64,000 bases of DNA, from assembly GCF_046630315.1 (NCBI RefSeq), contig NZ_LQBD01000015.1, positions 17,967 to 81,966 on the forward strand, given 5' to 3'. Within the stretch, counting starts at the first letter, position 1. Every line of letters starts with the position of its first letter. Below the pieces are notes generated by a model, which worked only from the letters and a program-made list of their open reading frames with translations, did no database searches and was not told the DNA's origin. Both the position numbers and the translations under genes were made by a program. This stretch comes from Brucella anthropi_A. GTDB taxonomy: Bacteria > Pseudomonadota > Alphaproteobacteria > Rhizobiales > Rhizobiaceae. Positions 1-8,585 of this stretch are shown one piece after another.

Positions 1-2124
1 CGCGCGACGTGTCGCAAGCTGCCCTGCGGCGCGTTCGGCAGCGGCCAGAGCTTCGCGCGCTTCATCAAGCTTGCGCTGGTTGGCGCGCCATTGATCGCGC
101 GCGACACGCTCCTGCTCGACGGCCTCGCGCACGCCTGCTTCGGTGCGCTGCACATCCTGCGCGGCCTGCTCGGCCCGTTTGCGCGCGGCGATTGCTTCCT
201 GTTCGAGTTCCGCCAGCCGGTTTTTTTGCGCCAGACGCTGGGCCGCCGGGGTCGGCGCATCGGCGCTCGCCGTGTAACCGTCCCAGCGCCAGAGTGCGCC
301 CGCCCGGCTCACCAGCCGCTGGCCGGGCCGCAACATGGCTTGCAGGCGTTTGCCGTCGCCATCCGCGACGACACCGACCTGCGCCAGCCTGCGGCGCAAT
401 TGCTGCGGCCCTTCCACCAGCCGGTCCAAAGGCGTCGCACCGTCCGGCAGAGCGGGGTCGGCATTGGCAGCAGGGTTATAAGCCCAATAGACCGGCGCTT
501 GTTCATCGCTGGCCGCATCGAGATCTTCGCCAAGCGCGGCACCGAGCGCGATTTCATAGCCCTTCTCGACACGAAGCTCCTCCACCACCGGCGGGAATTG
601 TCCCGTTTCACCGGCATTCAGAATGCGGGCCAGCGTCTGTGCTTCCGTTTCGATGCGGTTCAGTTCGGTGCGTGCTTCGCTCAAAGGCTGGCGGCTGGCT
701 GCTTCCGCCTCGCGGGCATTTGCAACAAGCTCTTCCGCGCTGGCCACCATCTCCTCCGCCGATGCCAGCGCTTCCGCGCAACGGTCGACGACGATGCGTT
801 TTTCCGCCGGGTCGAACAGACCGCCAATCTGTTCCGCGACCGCGGCGATATCGCGCTCAATCGCTTCCATCTGGACGGAAAGACGATCACGGCGGTCACG
901 CGTTTCCTTCAAGGCCCGTTCGACCTGCGCGCGCTCCGCGGCAGCTTCGGCGCGCTCCGCGGTCACACGCGACAGCGCATTCTCGCTGTCCTGCAAACGA
1001 ATTTCCGCTTCCTCGAACAGTGCGCGCAGTTCCTGATCGCGTTCACCCGATTCCTCGGCAGAAGCGATCAGTTCCTGCTCCTCCTCATCGAGCCGCGCCA
1101 GAATATCGGCATTCTCGCGCATCATGTCTTCTTCACGCGCAATGTCGGCGGAAAGCTGCTCAAGACGCTTTATCAGTTCGGCCCGGCGGGCGCGCACACG
1201 CTCGCCTTCCTCATCAAGCTGGGTTCTGGCAATGGAAAGTCGCTGCAATGCAGCCGCAGCCTTCGCTTCCGCCTCGCGCAGTTCGGGCAGTTTGTGTGCG
1301 CCGACAGCTTGCGCCTTTGCGGCGTTCATCTGCGCCTGCGCCATATCGCCGACAGCCGACGTTGCCTGCGCCAGGGCGCTTTGCGCCTCCCCTTCCTGCA
1401 TCTTTGCCTGCGACCAGCGCAAATGCAGGAGCGCGGCTTCCGCCCGGCGAATATCCGCGGAAAGGGCCTTGAAGCGGTTCGCTTGACGCGCCTGACGTTT
1501 CAGGCTTTCGATCTGGCTGCCCAGTTCGCCCACCACATCGTCCAGACGCTCCAGATTGGTTTCAGCGGCACGCAGGCGCAGTTCCGCTTCATGGCGGCGC
1601 GTGTGGAGGCCGGAAATGCCGGCCGCCTCTTCCAGAAGCGCCCGGCGCGCCTGCGGCTTTGCCTGAATGAGTTCGCCGATGCGCCCTTGCCCCACCATGG
1701 AAGGCGAACGCGCGCCGGTGGACTGGTCCGCGAAAAGAAGCTGCACATCCTTGGCGCGCGCTTCCTTGCCATTGATGCGGTAGACCGAGCCGGATTCCCG
1801 CTCTATGCGGCGCGAAACCTGCAACTCGTCCGCATCATTATAGCTGGCTGGGGCGCTGCGGTCCGAATTGTCGAGAAAGAGCGTGACTTCCGCCGTGTTG
1901 CGCGCGGGCCGCGTGGCCGAGCCGGAAAAGATCACATCATCCATGCCGGAGGCGCGCATGTTCTTGTATGAGTTCTCGCCCATCACCCAGCGCAGCGCTT
2001 CGACCAGATTGGATTTGCCGCAGCCATTGGGGCCGACCACGCCAGTCAACCCGCCTTCGATGACGAATTCCATCGGTTCGACGAAGGATTTGAAACCGAC
2101 AAGGCGCAGCTTTGAGAAGCGCAT
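1..2124 (-). CDS. smc: Chromosome segregation ATPase SMC (N-terminal 708 codons, runs off left edge)
   Basis: Structural maintenance of chromosomes protein, a DNA-clamping ATPase that compacts and segregates the chromosome. Translation of the minus strand from the ATG at 2124 gives an uninterrupted frame to base 1. The first residues MRFSKLRLVGFKSF are typical of SMC. A Walker A GPNGCGKS lies at about residues 31-38. It is followed by a long Ala/Glu/Arg-rich coiled coil, and a hinge-like stretch containing EKGYEIALGAALGED begins near residue 518. The return coil and the C-terminal signature/Walker B half lie outside the window. It lies downstream of a terminator after the dsbA-like gene, so it probably has its own short promoter region. 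Confidence 0.96.
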   Translation of the reverse strand, partial: MRFSKLRLVGFKSFVEPMEFVIEGGLTGVVGPNGCGKSNLVEALRWVMGENSYKNMRASGMDDVIFSGSATRPARNTAEVTLFLDNSDRSAPASYNDADELQVSRRIERESGSVYRINGKEARAKDVQLLFADQSTGARSPSMVGQGRIGELIQAKPQARRALLEEAAGISGLHTRRHEAELRLRAAETNLERLDDVVGELGSQIESLKRQARQANRFKALSADIRRAEAALLHLRWSQAKMQEGEAQSALAQATSAVGDMAQAQMNAAKAQAVGAHKLPELREAEAKAAAALQRLSIARTQLDEEGERVRARRAELIKRLEQLSADIAREEDMMRENADILARLDEEEQELIASAEESGERDQELRALFEEAEIRLQDSENALSRVTAERAEAAAERAQVERALKETRDRRDRLSVQMEAIERDIAAVAEQIGGLFDPAEKRIVVDRCAEALASAEEMVASAEELVANAREAEAASRQPLSEARTELNRIETEAQTLARILNAGETGQFPPVVEELRVEKGYEIALGAALGEDLDAASDEQAPVYWAYNPAANADPALPDGATPLDRLVEGPQQLRRRLAQVGVVADGDGKRLQAMLRPGQRLVSRAGALWRWDGYTASADAPTPAAQRLAQKNRLAELEQEAIAARKRAEQAAQDVQRTEAGVREAVEQERVARDQWRANQRKLDEAREALAAAERAAGQLATRRA

Positions 2125-2156
2125 CAGTATGCTCCCCCCGCTGTCAGCGCAGAAAC

Positions 2157-2189
2157 GCAAAAAGCGGGCGCAGGGAAGCGCCCGCTTTT
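2157..2189 (-). terminator. Rho-independent terminator after the DsbA-like gene
   Basis: A 12-bp GC-rich stem (2160-2171 with 2178-2189, 6-nt loop) is followed on the minus strand by a run of T. It lies directly after the stop codon at 2206 and before smc, so it should end transcription from the upstream minus-strand operon. Confidence 0.85.
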
Positions 2190-2205
2190 CGACCTGAAAA
2201 ACGGA

Positions 2206-2868
2206 TCAGAGAAGCTTGTCGATGATTGCCGACATTTCGTCAACCGAAAGGGCTCCAGCGTATTTTTGTCCGTTAATGAAGAAAGTCGGCGTTGCATTGA
2301 CACCGAAATCCTTCGATCCACGCTCCATCGTTGCTCTCACATCATCGAGAAGTTGCTGGTTCGTCAAGCAAGCCTTGAACGACTCCTGTGTAAAACCGGC
2401 AAGTTTCGCAATTTGCAGGAGCGCGGCCTCGCCATCTTCGGCGGTTGCCCACTGCTGCTGCTGCTTGAAGAAGACGTCGACCATCGGGAAATAGCGGTCT
2501 TCCGGCGCGCAACGCGCCAGCATGAAAGCGGCCGTCGCACGCGGGTCGAACGGGAATTCGCGGAAGATAAGCCGTGCCTTGCCCGTATCGATATATTTTT
2601 CCTTGATCTTCGGGAAAGTGTTGATCGTGAAATCCGCGCAATGCGGGCAGGTCAGCGAGGCATATTCGACAATGGTGACGGGCGCGTCGGCCTTGCCATA
2701 GGTCATGTCCTTCAGCTTGCCGGGTTCGGCAAGCTTGGCCGCATCGACTGTGCCTTCCGGACTACGCTGCTGCGCATGCGCGCCACCGGCAAAAGCCAGC
2801 CCGGCAGCCGCCGCTCCGGCAAGAGAAATAACGTGTCTGCGATTAAGCGCTGCAGGCATCCGAATCAT
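2206..2868 (-). CDS. DsbA-family periplasmic thiol:disulfide oxidoreductase
   Basis: 220 aa thioredoxin-fold protein predicted to act on protein disulfides in the periplasm. The N-terminus carries a twin-arginine-like NRRHVISLAG segment and an Ala-rich hydrophobic core ending near AHAQ (residue 33), so Tat or Sec export is likely. The CPHC redox motif is at residues 74-77, and a cis-Pro loop (NATPTFFING) lies near the C-terminus. This is the single-domain DsbA/BdbD-like class common beside smc in Rhizobiales. It reads in the same direction as the DciA gene upstream and is followed by a strong terminator. Whether it is an oxidase or an isomerase cannot be told from sequence alone. Confidence 0.92.
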   Translation of the reverse strand: MIRMPAALNRRHVISLAGAAAAGLAFAGGAHAQQRSPEGTVDAAKLAEPGKLKDMTYGKADAPVTIVEYASLTCPHCADFTINTFPKIKEKYIDTGKARLIFREFPFDPRATAAFMLARCAPEDRYFPMVDVFFKQQQQWATAEDGEAALLQIAKLAGFTQESFKACLTNQQLLDDVRATMERGSKDFGVNATPTFFINGQKYAGALSVDEMSAIIDKLL

Positions 2869-3055
2869 CCAGTCCTGTTTCAGTAGTTGACTTCGACATA
2901 CAATCTAAAGCGGCAGATCGCACTTCGCTAGACCCGCAGCGTTCACATGAAAGTCAGCACCTTGCGTTTTTTGTCTTCATATTTGCGACAATCAATTGGG
3001 GTGCCGCATGCAAACTGCTGAAAGCTTGCATCAAATTTATGGCGGCAGGCCGAAT

Positions 3056-3583
3056 TCAGCTATCCTTGCCGCCCTTTCGCCCGGTTGTCCGCTTCTCGGC
3101 CAGAATGTTCTTGCCGAGGCGCGCCAGGGCTGCGCGAAGCGCATCGTCTTCAATGGCGTCCGTCGCCTTGTCGATGCGGCGCTCATCCGCAGGTCCGAGC
3201 GGGGCCAATCGCTTCACGCGGCGCTTCCGAGGGATGACCGGCGGTTTCTGCTCGATGCGAATGCGCCCGACTGCGGAAAAGCCCAGAAAACCATTGATAC
3301 GACTGATGATTTCCCCTGTCTCGTGCTGGACCTGGAGGGCTGCGAACCCTTCGCAGGCGATAATCAGCGTTGCCGGAGAAAAAGGATCGTCCTCATGCAG
3401 ACGGCGCGGCCAGAGGATGCGCAAAGGGCGCGAGGTTGCGCCGATGGCGGGGCCGACGATATCTTCCCATGACTGAAGCAAGGCCAGATTGATACCGGCG
3501 CGCTTTTGCAGCATCGGGTCCACCAGACCCGAAGCCATATCTGCCAGCGGCCTGAAACCGCGTCTGGACGTTGGTTCGCTCAT
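3056..3583 (-). CDS. DUF721 / DciA-like protein (helicase-loading family)
   Basis: 175 aa protein with an N-terminal DUF721 domain (SWEDIVGPAIGATSRP near residues 38-55) and a basic C-terminal tail. DUF721 proteins of the DciA family load the replicative helicase DnaB in bacteria lacking DnaC, and a dnaB gene is at 49410. The ATG at 3583 overlaps the stop of the upstream epimerase by ATGA, so the two are translationally coupled. In many Rhizobiales this gene lies next to mutY. Here three polysaccharide genes separate them. The family assignment is firm; the loading role is inferred from the family. Confidence 0.88.
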   Translation of the reverse strand: MSEPTSRRGFRPLADMASGLVDPMLQKRAGINLALLQSWEDIVGPAIGATSRPLRILWPRRLHEDDPFSPATLIIACEGFAALQVQHETGEIISRINGFLGFSAVGRIRIEQKPPVIPRKRRVKRLAPLGPADERRIDKATDAIEDDALRAALARLGKNILAEKRTTGRKGGKDS

Positions 3584-4557
3584 CGCGCTCCATTATAGCC
3601 GCGAAACCACTCCACGAACAAAGGAATACCCTGATCGAGCGTCGTTCTGGGGCTGAAATCGAGGTCGCGGGCAGCGAGCGCAATATCGGCATAGGTGCGC
3701 GGCACATCGGCGGCCGGCATGGGCTCCAGCTTGCGGATCGCTTCCTTGCCGGTCGCCTTTTCGATCGCGGCTATGAAATCGTTCAGCATGACGGGGCGGT
3801 TATTGCCGAGATTATAGACTGGCGCCGTCTCTTCCGGCTTGTCGAGAATGCGTCGCACCGCACCGACCACACCGCTGACGATATCGTCCACAAAGGTGAA
3901 ATCCCGCTGCATCTCGCCATTGTTGAATACGCGGATCGGCTCTCCCTTGAGGATCGCGGATGTAAACAGCCACGGCGCCATGTCGGGCCGTCCATAGGGG
4001 CCATAGACCGTGAAAAAACGCAGGCCCGTTGCGTGCAGCTTATGCACGTGGCGGTAGGAATAGGCCAGCAATTCGCCCGAACGCTTTGTTGCGGCATAGA
4101 TCGAAACCGGGTGATCGACAGGATCGCTTTCGGAGAAAGGAACCTTTTCATTCGCGCCATAGACCGACGATGAACTGGCATAGACGACCGGCGGACGCTT
4201 CTCCAGTCTCAGCGCGGTTTCGAAGACCGTAACCTGTCCCTGAACATTGGCGGAAATATAGGCCGCAGGGTTCTCGATGGAATAGCGCACCCCCGCCTGT
4301 GCCGCCAGATGCACGATAATGTCGGCATCCCGGTCAGTCCCTATCGCCGCATTGAATGCTTCCGCATCCGAAATATCCGCCTTGGCAAAACGGAAACCTT
4401 CACGCATATGAAGTTTCGAAAGGCGCGTTTCCTTCAAGGCGACCGGATAATAGTCATTCACATTGTCGATGCCGATGACCTGCCAGCCCTCATCCAGCAG
4501 GCGCTGTGCGGTATGGAACCCGATAAACCCGGCAGCGCCCGTTACAATCGCTTTCAT
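3580..4557 (-). CDS. NAD-dependent UDP-sugar epimerase (UDP-glucuronate 4-epimerase / LpsL-like)
   Basis: 325 aa extended-SDR enzyme. The Rossmann motif GAAGFIG is at residues 7-13 and the catalytic YxxxK is Tyr154/Lys158, with an upstream Ser cluster near 129-131. Overall sequence and length resemble UDP-glucuronate 4-epimerases (rhizobial LpsL), which make UDP-galacturonate for LPS core or capsule. A UDP-glucose epimerase or dehydratase activity is less likely but not excluded. The start ATG overlaps the ligase stop by ATGA, and the stop overlaps the DciA start by ATGA, placing it inside a coupled operon. It probably supplies a sugar for the glycan handled by the two preceding genes. Confidence 0.9.
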   Translation of the reverse strand: MKAIVTGAAGFIGFHTAQRLLDEGWQVIGIDNVNDYYPVALKETRLSKLHMREGFRFAKADISDAEAFNAAIGTDRDADIIVHLAAQAGVRYSIENPAAYISANVQGQVTVFETALRLEKRPPVVYASSSSVYGANEKVPFSESDPVDHPVSIYAATKRSGELLAYSYRHVHKLHATGLRFFTVYGPYGRPDMAPWLFTSAILKGEPIRVFNNGEMQRDFTFVDDIVSGVVGAVRRILDKPEETAPVYNLGNNRPVMLNDFIAAIEKATGKEAIRKLEPMPAADVPRTYADIALAARDLDFSPRTTLDQGIPLFVEWFRGYNGAR

Positions 4558-5813
4558 GCAAGTGACTTCTTTCCAAAGATATATGAGGCGAGACCCGCGC
4601 GCCGCGCCGCCATGATGCGTCTCGATGCAGCCGCGTTCAGTGCCGCGAGGAAGAACATGGTCGAGGCGATGGTCACTTCATGCAGCAACGGGTTGTGCAG
4701 CATGCCATAGCTGCCGCACACCAGCGCGAAATAGATCAGCGCCCGCCGCATTGCCCAGCTATCGGCGGTCCGCCACAGATATATGAAGATGGAGATGAAG
4801 GCGCCAGCCATGAATATGAGACCGACAATGCCGTCATTGAGCAGTTCATCGAGGACCGTGTTATGCACATGGAGGAAACCGTCAAGCATCGCGGCCTTGT
4901 CGCCCGCTTCAGCCTTTACATAGTCCATCTTCGAATAGGCGCCGACGCCTGTAAACGGATGGGCTTCGATGACACGGGCCGCACTTTTCCACATTGTCTC
5001 ACGGATATCGGCCGAAACCTTGTCATCCCAATTCGCGGCCCGTCCCGTATCGTAATATTCGACCATTCCGGAAAAGCGTTTGGAAATGATGCTGCCCACG
5101 GGGCCAACGACGACAAGGGCCGCCATCGCGGCAATCAAAGCAGCATAGACGGCGCCTTGCTGTCTCATGCTGAAACGTCTCAGGAAAAGGATAATCTCGA
5201 CCGCGGCGAAAACCGGCAGGACCACGATGACCGCCCGCGTTTCGGATGTCAGAACGGCCGCAAATCCCAGCACCAGCCAATGCGGCCCGTTCGGCAGATA
5301 ATTCGGGGCCTTGTGCAGCGGTATTGCGGCTGAAATCGCCGCCACCCCGGCGACGAATGCAAAAACGGCCTGATTGCCGCCAATACCGATGCGCCCGCCT
5401 TCCATCACGGAAAGATAGACCGCGGCAATCACGGCCAGCAAGGTGCCCGCCCGCGCACCCAGAACATAAGCCCGCAACGGATCGCGAATGAGCACCATTC
5501 CCGAACCCGCAAACGCAAAAATGGTTATGAGCAAGGTATAACCAATCTGCCGGTTGTCGTGGAAGGGTTCGCCCCGCAGGAGGATCAACCCCAACGACCA
5601 GGCACCATAGAGAACGATGAAAAGATAGAACTTCCTGGCGAACATGCGCGTGGTCGCATGGCGACCGCAGGCCAGATAGATACCGATACATGAAAAAAGG
5701 AACAATATCAGCGGCCCCAGCCCGAAACGTATGGGCATCGCCGCCGATGCGACCCCGAGGACCCAGGAATCCACCCGCCGCCGCAAGAGAAAAGATTTTT
5801 TGAAATAACTCAA
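4554..5813 (-). CDS. O-antigen ligase / Wzy-like polytopic membrane protein
   Basis: 419 aa protein with roughly ten hydrophobic segments and a large polar loop in the C-terminal half containing the ETMWKSAARVIEAHPFTGVG stretch (Wzy_C/O-antigen ligase signature region). HVHNTVLDELLNDGIVGL follows, which matches the WaaL-type His-containing periplasmic loop. Such proteins transfer or polymerise lipid-linked glycans at the periplasmic face. The only nearby start is TTG at 5813, overlapping the GT25 stop as TTGA; an in-frame TAA lies two codons upstream. The first Met is residue 24, so a shorter protein is possible. See the finding on a potential one-base fusion with the upstream gene. Confidence 0.85.
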   Translation of the reverse strand: MSYFKKSFLLRRRVDSWVLGVASAAMPIRFGLGPLILFLFSCIGIYLACGRHATTRMFARKFYLFIVLYGAWSLGLILLRGEPFHDNRQIGYTLLITIFAFAGSGMVLIRDPLRAYVLGARAGTLLAVIAAVYLSVMEGGRIGIGGNQAVFAFVAGVAAISAAIPLHKAPNYLPNGPHWLVLGFAAVLTSETRAVIVVLPVFAAVEIILFLRRFSMRQQGAVYAALIAAMAALVVVGPVGSIISKRFSGMVEYYDTGRAANWDDKVSADIRETMWKSAARVIEAHPFTGVGAYSKMDYVKAEAGDKAAMLDGFLHVHNTVLDELLNDGIVGLIFMAGAFISIFIYLWRTADSWAMRRALIYFALVCGSYGMLHNPLLHEVTIASTMFFLAALNAAASRRIMAARRAGLASYIFGKKSLA

Positions 5814-6574
5814 CTTTTAGCCTCTGTTAGCCCCTTCTTATTTAAACCGTAAGCGATTCGCCGAACATAGTCAGTCGCTCGAAAGACAAGCGTGCTCATC
5901 CTTTTGTATATCGGCAAACGCGCCTTGGCATAAATAAAACGGCTTGGAGTAATCGTCGATTCCGTGTCCGAAAAAGAAACAAGAGGCATGTTCGTCGTAA
6001 ATATCTCATGGCCTCCCGACCACCCGCGTTCAAGCTCTACATCATAAGGCAAACGCATGGTGCGGATGGCATTGCTCAATTTTTTCGCGGCCTGCCTGGT
6101 CACGAGATAAGCGGCAGCACTTCCCATCGGCCCGTGCAGGCAACGTCCGACCGTTATTTGGTCATTCACCCGCAGGAATGGACGGAACGCCGAAAGGCGA
6201 TGATTGACGAGCTTGATGACGTCCCAACCCTGAATATATGTCATTTGCTTTACCGAGGCACTGAATGCCGGCGCCAGCAACACATCGTCTTCCACAATTA
6301 CCGCGAAAGGCTCAGGCGCATCGGCTATCATTTCCAATGCCCGGATATGGCTGAAGTAACAGCCTATTTCCGCAGGCAGCGCCACTTTTCCATGCCAGCG
6401 ACGAAACCTTGCCTCATCGAAATTCGCCAGTTCTTCCGGAGAAAGCAATTTTCCCTCGACCGCTTCCACGCGCCGCAGATCGATCGAAAGCGCATCGGCA
6501 TTGGACTTCAGCCTGTCCCAGCGGTCACGCGACCGCGCAAGATTGATGACATAGACAGGTACAGAACGATCCAC
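5810..6574 (-). CDS. Glycosyltransferase family 25 (LPS biosynthesis)
   Basis: 254 aa GT25-family enzyme. Its N-terminus VYVINLARSRDRW and the central stretch GCYFSHIRALEMI...VIVEDDVL with the acidic EDD motif are diagnostic for the LOS/LPS core glycosyltransferase family, which adds a hexose to lipid A-core from a nucleotide sugar. It starts with GTG at 6574 and is the first gene of a four-gene coupled minus-strand unit, divergent from mutY. GT25 enzymes are known in Brucella LPS core synthesis (Wad proteins), and one of these, WadA, is reported to combine GT and ligase functions. Whether this gene is WadA or a paralogue cannot be decided from sequence alone. Confidence 0.88.
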   Translation of the reverse strand: MDRSVPVYVINLARSRDRWDRLKSNADALSIDLRRVEAVEGKLLSPEELANFDEARFRRWHGKVALPAEIGCYFSHIRALEMIADAPEPFAVIVEDDVLLAPAFSASVKQMTYIQGWDVIKLVNHRLSAFRPFLRVNDQITVGRCLHGPMGSAAAYLVTRQAAKKLSNAIRTMRLPYDVELERGWSGGHEIFTTNMPLVSFSDTESTITPSRFIYAKARLPIYKRMSTLVFRATDYVRRIAYGLNKKGLTEAKS

Positions 6575-6729
6575 TTATTCTCTTTCTGCCACAAGCACAG
6601 GAACACGTCGGGAGACTCACAGACAAACTTCTATGCGCCCTGCCCTAATATGCACAGCATTGTTTCTATCAATTGTAAAAATGAGGCATTAATCAGAATG
6701 AGGCCCAACTGTTACCCGATATCCTTCCC

Positions 6730-7824
6730 ATGCTGAATTCCGCCATATCCGATCGAAGTACGATACTCCTGCATTGGTATGACCGCCACCACCGGGTTTT
6801 GCCGTGGCGCGTCAGCCCGGCTGAACAGGCATCGGGCGTCAGCCCAGACCCCTACCGCGTCTGGCTCTCGGAAATCATGCTTCAGCAGACGACGGTTGAG
6901 GCGGTAAAATCCTATTTCACAAAATTTGTCGAACGCTGGCCCGCTGTCCAGGACATGGCGCGGGCGAGCGAAGACGATATTCTGCGCGCATGGGCGGGAC
7001 TTGGCTATTATTCACGCGCGCGCAACCTGAAAAAATGCGCCGATGCCATAGTCCACCGGCATGGCGGCAGGTTTCCCGACAATGCCCTCGCCTTGAAGGA
7101 GCTTCCCGGAATAGGAGATTACACCTCGGCGGCAATCGCCGCGATTGCATTTGGCGAGGCAGTTGCCGTCGTCGACGGCAATGTGGAGCGCGTGATCGCG
7201 CGGCTTTATGCGATAGACACACCCCTCCCCGCGGCAAAAACGGAAATTCGGGCACGGATGGGGCAATTGACCCCAGCCAACAGGCCCGGAGATTTTGCAC
7301 AGGCCATGATGGACCTGGGGGCAACCATATGCACGCCAAGGCGTCCGGCCTGCGCGATCTGTCCGCTCAATGACGGTTGCCTCGCGCTCACCTCGCGCGA
7401 CCCGGAGGAGTTTCCCGTCAAGGCGCCCAAGGCCGAAAAGCCCATCCGCACCGGAGCGGCATTCATCGCCATAGCGGAAGACGGCTCGATTTTCCTGCGC
7501 AAACGGAAGGGTGAGGGCCTGCTCGCCGGGATGACTGAAGTTCCGGGCAGCCATTGGACCGCCCGCATCGACGGAGATGCGACCATCGCCGCCGCACCGT
7601 TCCCGGCCCAATGGACCGCTTCCGGTTCGATTACGCATGTTTTCACCCATTTCGAACTGCGGCTCTCCGTCTATCGGTCGGACAATGTCGGCAAGGCCGC
7701 GTCCACGGATGGATGGTGGTCCCGTCCGGATGAGCTTTCGGATGAGGCATTGCCGACCGTCATGAAAAAGGCGATCACCGCCGCCATACCAGAAGCTTTC
7801 AAACGGGGGAGGAAACACCGTTGA
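6730..7824 (+). CDS. mutY: A/G-specific adenine glycosylase MutY
   Basis: 364 aa base-excision repair enzyme that removes adenine mispaired with 8-oxoguanine. Visible hallmarks are the catalytic-Glu segment SEIMLQQT (about residues 47-54), the helix-hairpin-helix LPGIGDYTSAAIA, the VDGNVERV loop, and the [4Fe-4S] ligand pattern C-x6-C-x2-C-x5-C in CTPRRPACAICPLNDGC. The C-terminal NUDIX-like domain for 8-oxoG recognition follows (ITHVFTHFELRLSVY). It is divergent from the GT25 gene, and its stop overlaps the TTG of the following HAD gene, suggesting cotranscription. Confidence 0.96.
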   Translation: MLNSAISDRSTILLHWYDRHHRVLPWRVSPAEQASGVSPDPYRVWLSEIMLQQTTVEAVKSYFTKFVERWPAVQDMARASEDDILRAWAGLGYYSRARNLKKCADAIVHRHGGRFPDNALALKELPGIGDYTSAAIAAIAFGEAVAVVDGNVERVIARLYAIDTPLPAAKTEIRARMGQLTPANRPGDFAQAMMDLGATICTPRRPACAICPLNDGCLALTSRDPEEFPVKAPKAEKPIRTGAAFIAIAEDGSIFLRKRKGEGLLAGMTEVPGSHWTARIDGDATIAAAPFPAQWTASGSITHVFTHFELRLSVYRSDNVGKAASTDGWWSRPDELSDEALPTVMKKAITAAIPEAFKRGRKHR

Positions 7825-8435
7825 ACCATTCCGTCAAACATGTGGTTTTCGATATAGGCAAGGTCCTTATCCATTATGACCCGGAACTTGCCTATCTGGA
7901 TATCATTCCTGACGCTGCCGAACGGCGCTGGTTTCTGGAAAACATCTGCACCAGCGCATGGAATATCGAACAGGATCGCGGCCGGGGCTGGCAGGAGGCC
8001 GAAGCGCTTCTGATCGATGCCTATCCCGAGAAAAGCGATCATATCCGTGCTTTCCGGCAAAACTGGAACCGCATGGTGCCGCATGCCTATGCGGATAGCG
8101 TCGCCATTCTTCGCGGACTGATCGGACAGGGCCACGATGTTACCATGCTGACGAATTTCGCTTCCGATACGTTTCGCGAAGCACAGGCGCGCTTTCCGTT
8201 TCTGACCGAAAGCCGGGGCGTGACCGTATCGGGCGATGTCCGCATGCTGAAACCCGACCGGGAAATCTACGATCATCACATTGCTTCGTTCGACCTCGAC
8301 CCGGCCGCAACCCTTTTCATCGATGACACGATGCACAATGTCGAAGGCGCCAGACAGGCTGGCTGGCAGGCCGTGCATTTTACGGATGCGGGCAAGCTTG
8401 GCGCCGATCTGAAGGCGCTGGGTCTCACTTTCTGA
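7821..8435 (+). CDS. HAD-superfamily (IA) hydrolase, YihX-like
   Basis: 204 aa haloacid dehalogenase-like phosphatase. It begins at a TTG that overlaps the mutY stop (TTGA). Motif I is FDIGKVL, i.e. D-x-G where classical HAD phosphatases have D-x-D; YihX-type sugar phosphatases also carry FDLGNV here. Motif II is TNFASDTF, the conserved Lys is in MLKPDREIYDHH, and motif IV is LFIDDTMHNVEGARQAGW. An alpha-D-glucose-1-phosphatase-like role is possible, but the substrate is not determinable. It probably forms a bicistronic unit with mutY. Confidence 0.85.
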   Translation: MNHSVKHVVFDIGKVLIHYDPELAYLDIIPDAAERRWFLENICTSAWNIEQDRGRGWQEAEALLIDAYPEKSDHIRAFRQNWNRMVPHAYADSVAILRGLIGQGHDVTMLTNFASDTFREAQARFPFLTESRGVTVSGDVRMLKPDREIYDHHIASFDLDPAATLFIDDTMHNVEGARQAGWQAVHFTDAGKLGADLKALGLTF

Positions 8436-8464
8436 AACTCGTTTCCCTGCCCCAAAAACAGCGA

Positions 8465-8494
8465 AGGCGCCCGAAGCCGATGCTTCGAGCGCCT
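8465..8494 (+). terminator. Hairpin after the mutY-HAD unit
   Basis: A 12-bp interrupted stem (AGGCGC + CGAAGC pairing with GCTTCG + GCGCCT, 4-nt loop) lies 30 nt past the HAD stop. There is no T-run, so Rho-independent function is uncertain. Confidence 0.5.
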
Positions 8495-8540
8495 CACTAT
8501 CAGACTATGCTGGAGGCCGTCCGATAACTGATCGTCTGCG

Positions 8541-8583
8541 CATGTCCCTATCCCGAAACCGGTTCCCGCCTTCGGGAGACATG
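8541..8583. repeat. GCATG-type intergenic palindrome (degenerate copy)
   Basis: Imperfect inverted repeat with outer arms CATGTC/GACATG and inner TCCCGAA/TTCGGGA around ACCGGTTCCCGC. The centre matches the reverse complement of the perfect palindrome at 37181-37225, so the two belong to one dispersed family. It sits between the convergent HAD and ccrM genes. Confidence 0.75.
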
Positions 8584-8585
8584 TT

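Noticed and set aside
9..1971. Long plus-strand ORFs of 487 and 626 codons at the left edge
   Set aside because: They lie antisense to smc, whose minus-strand frame has clear SMC motifs; their translations are Arg/Pro/Ala-rich with no family character.
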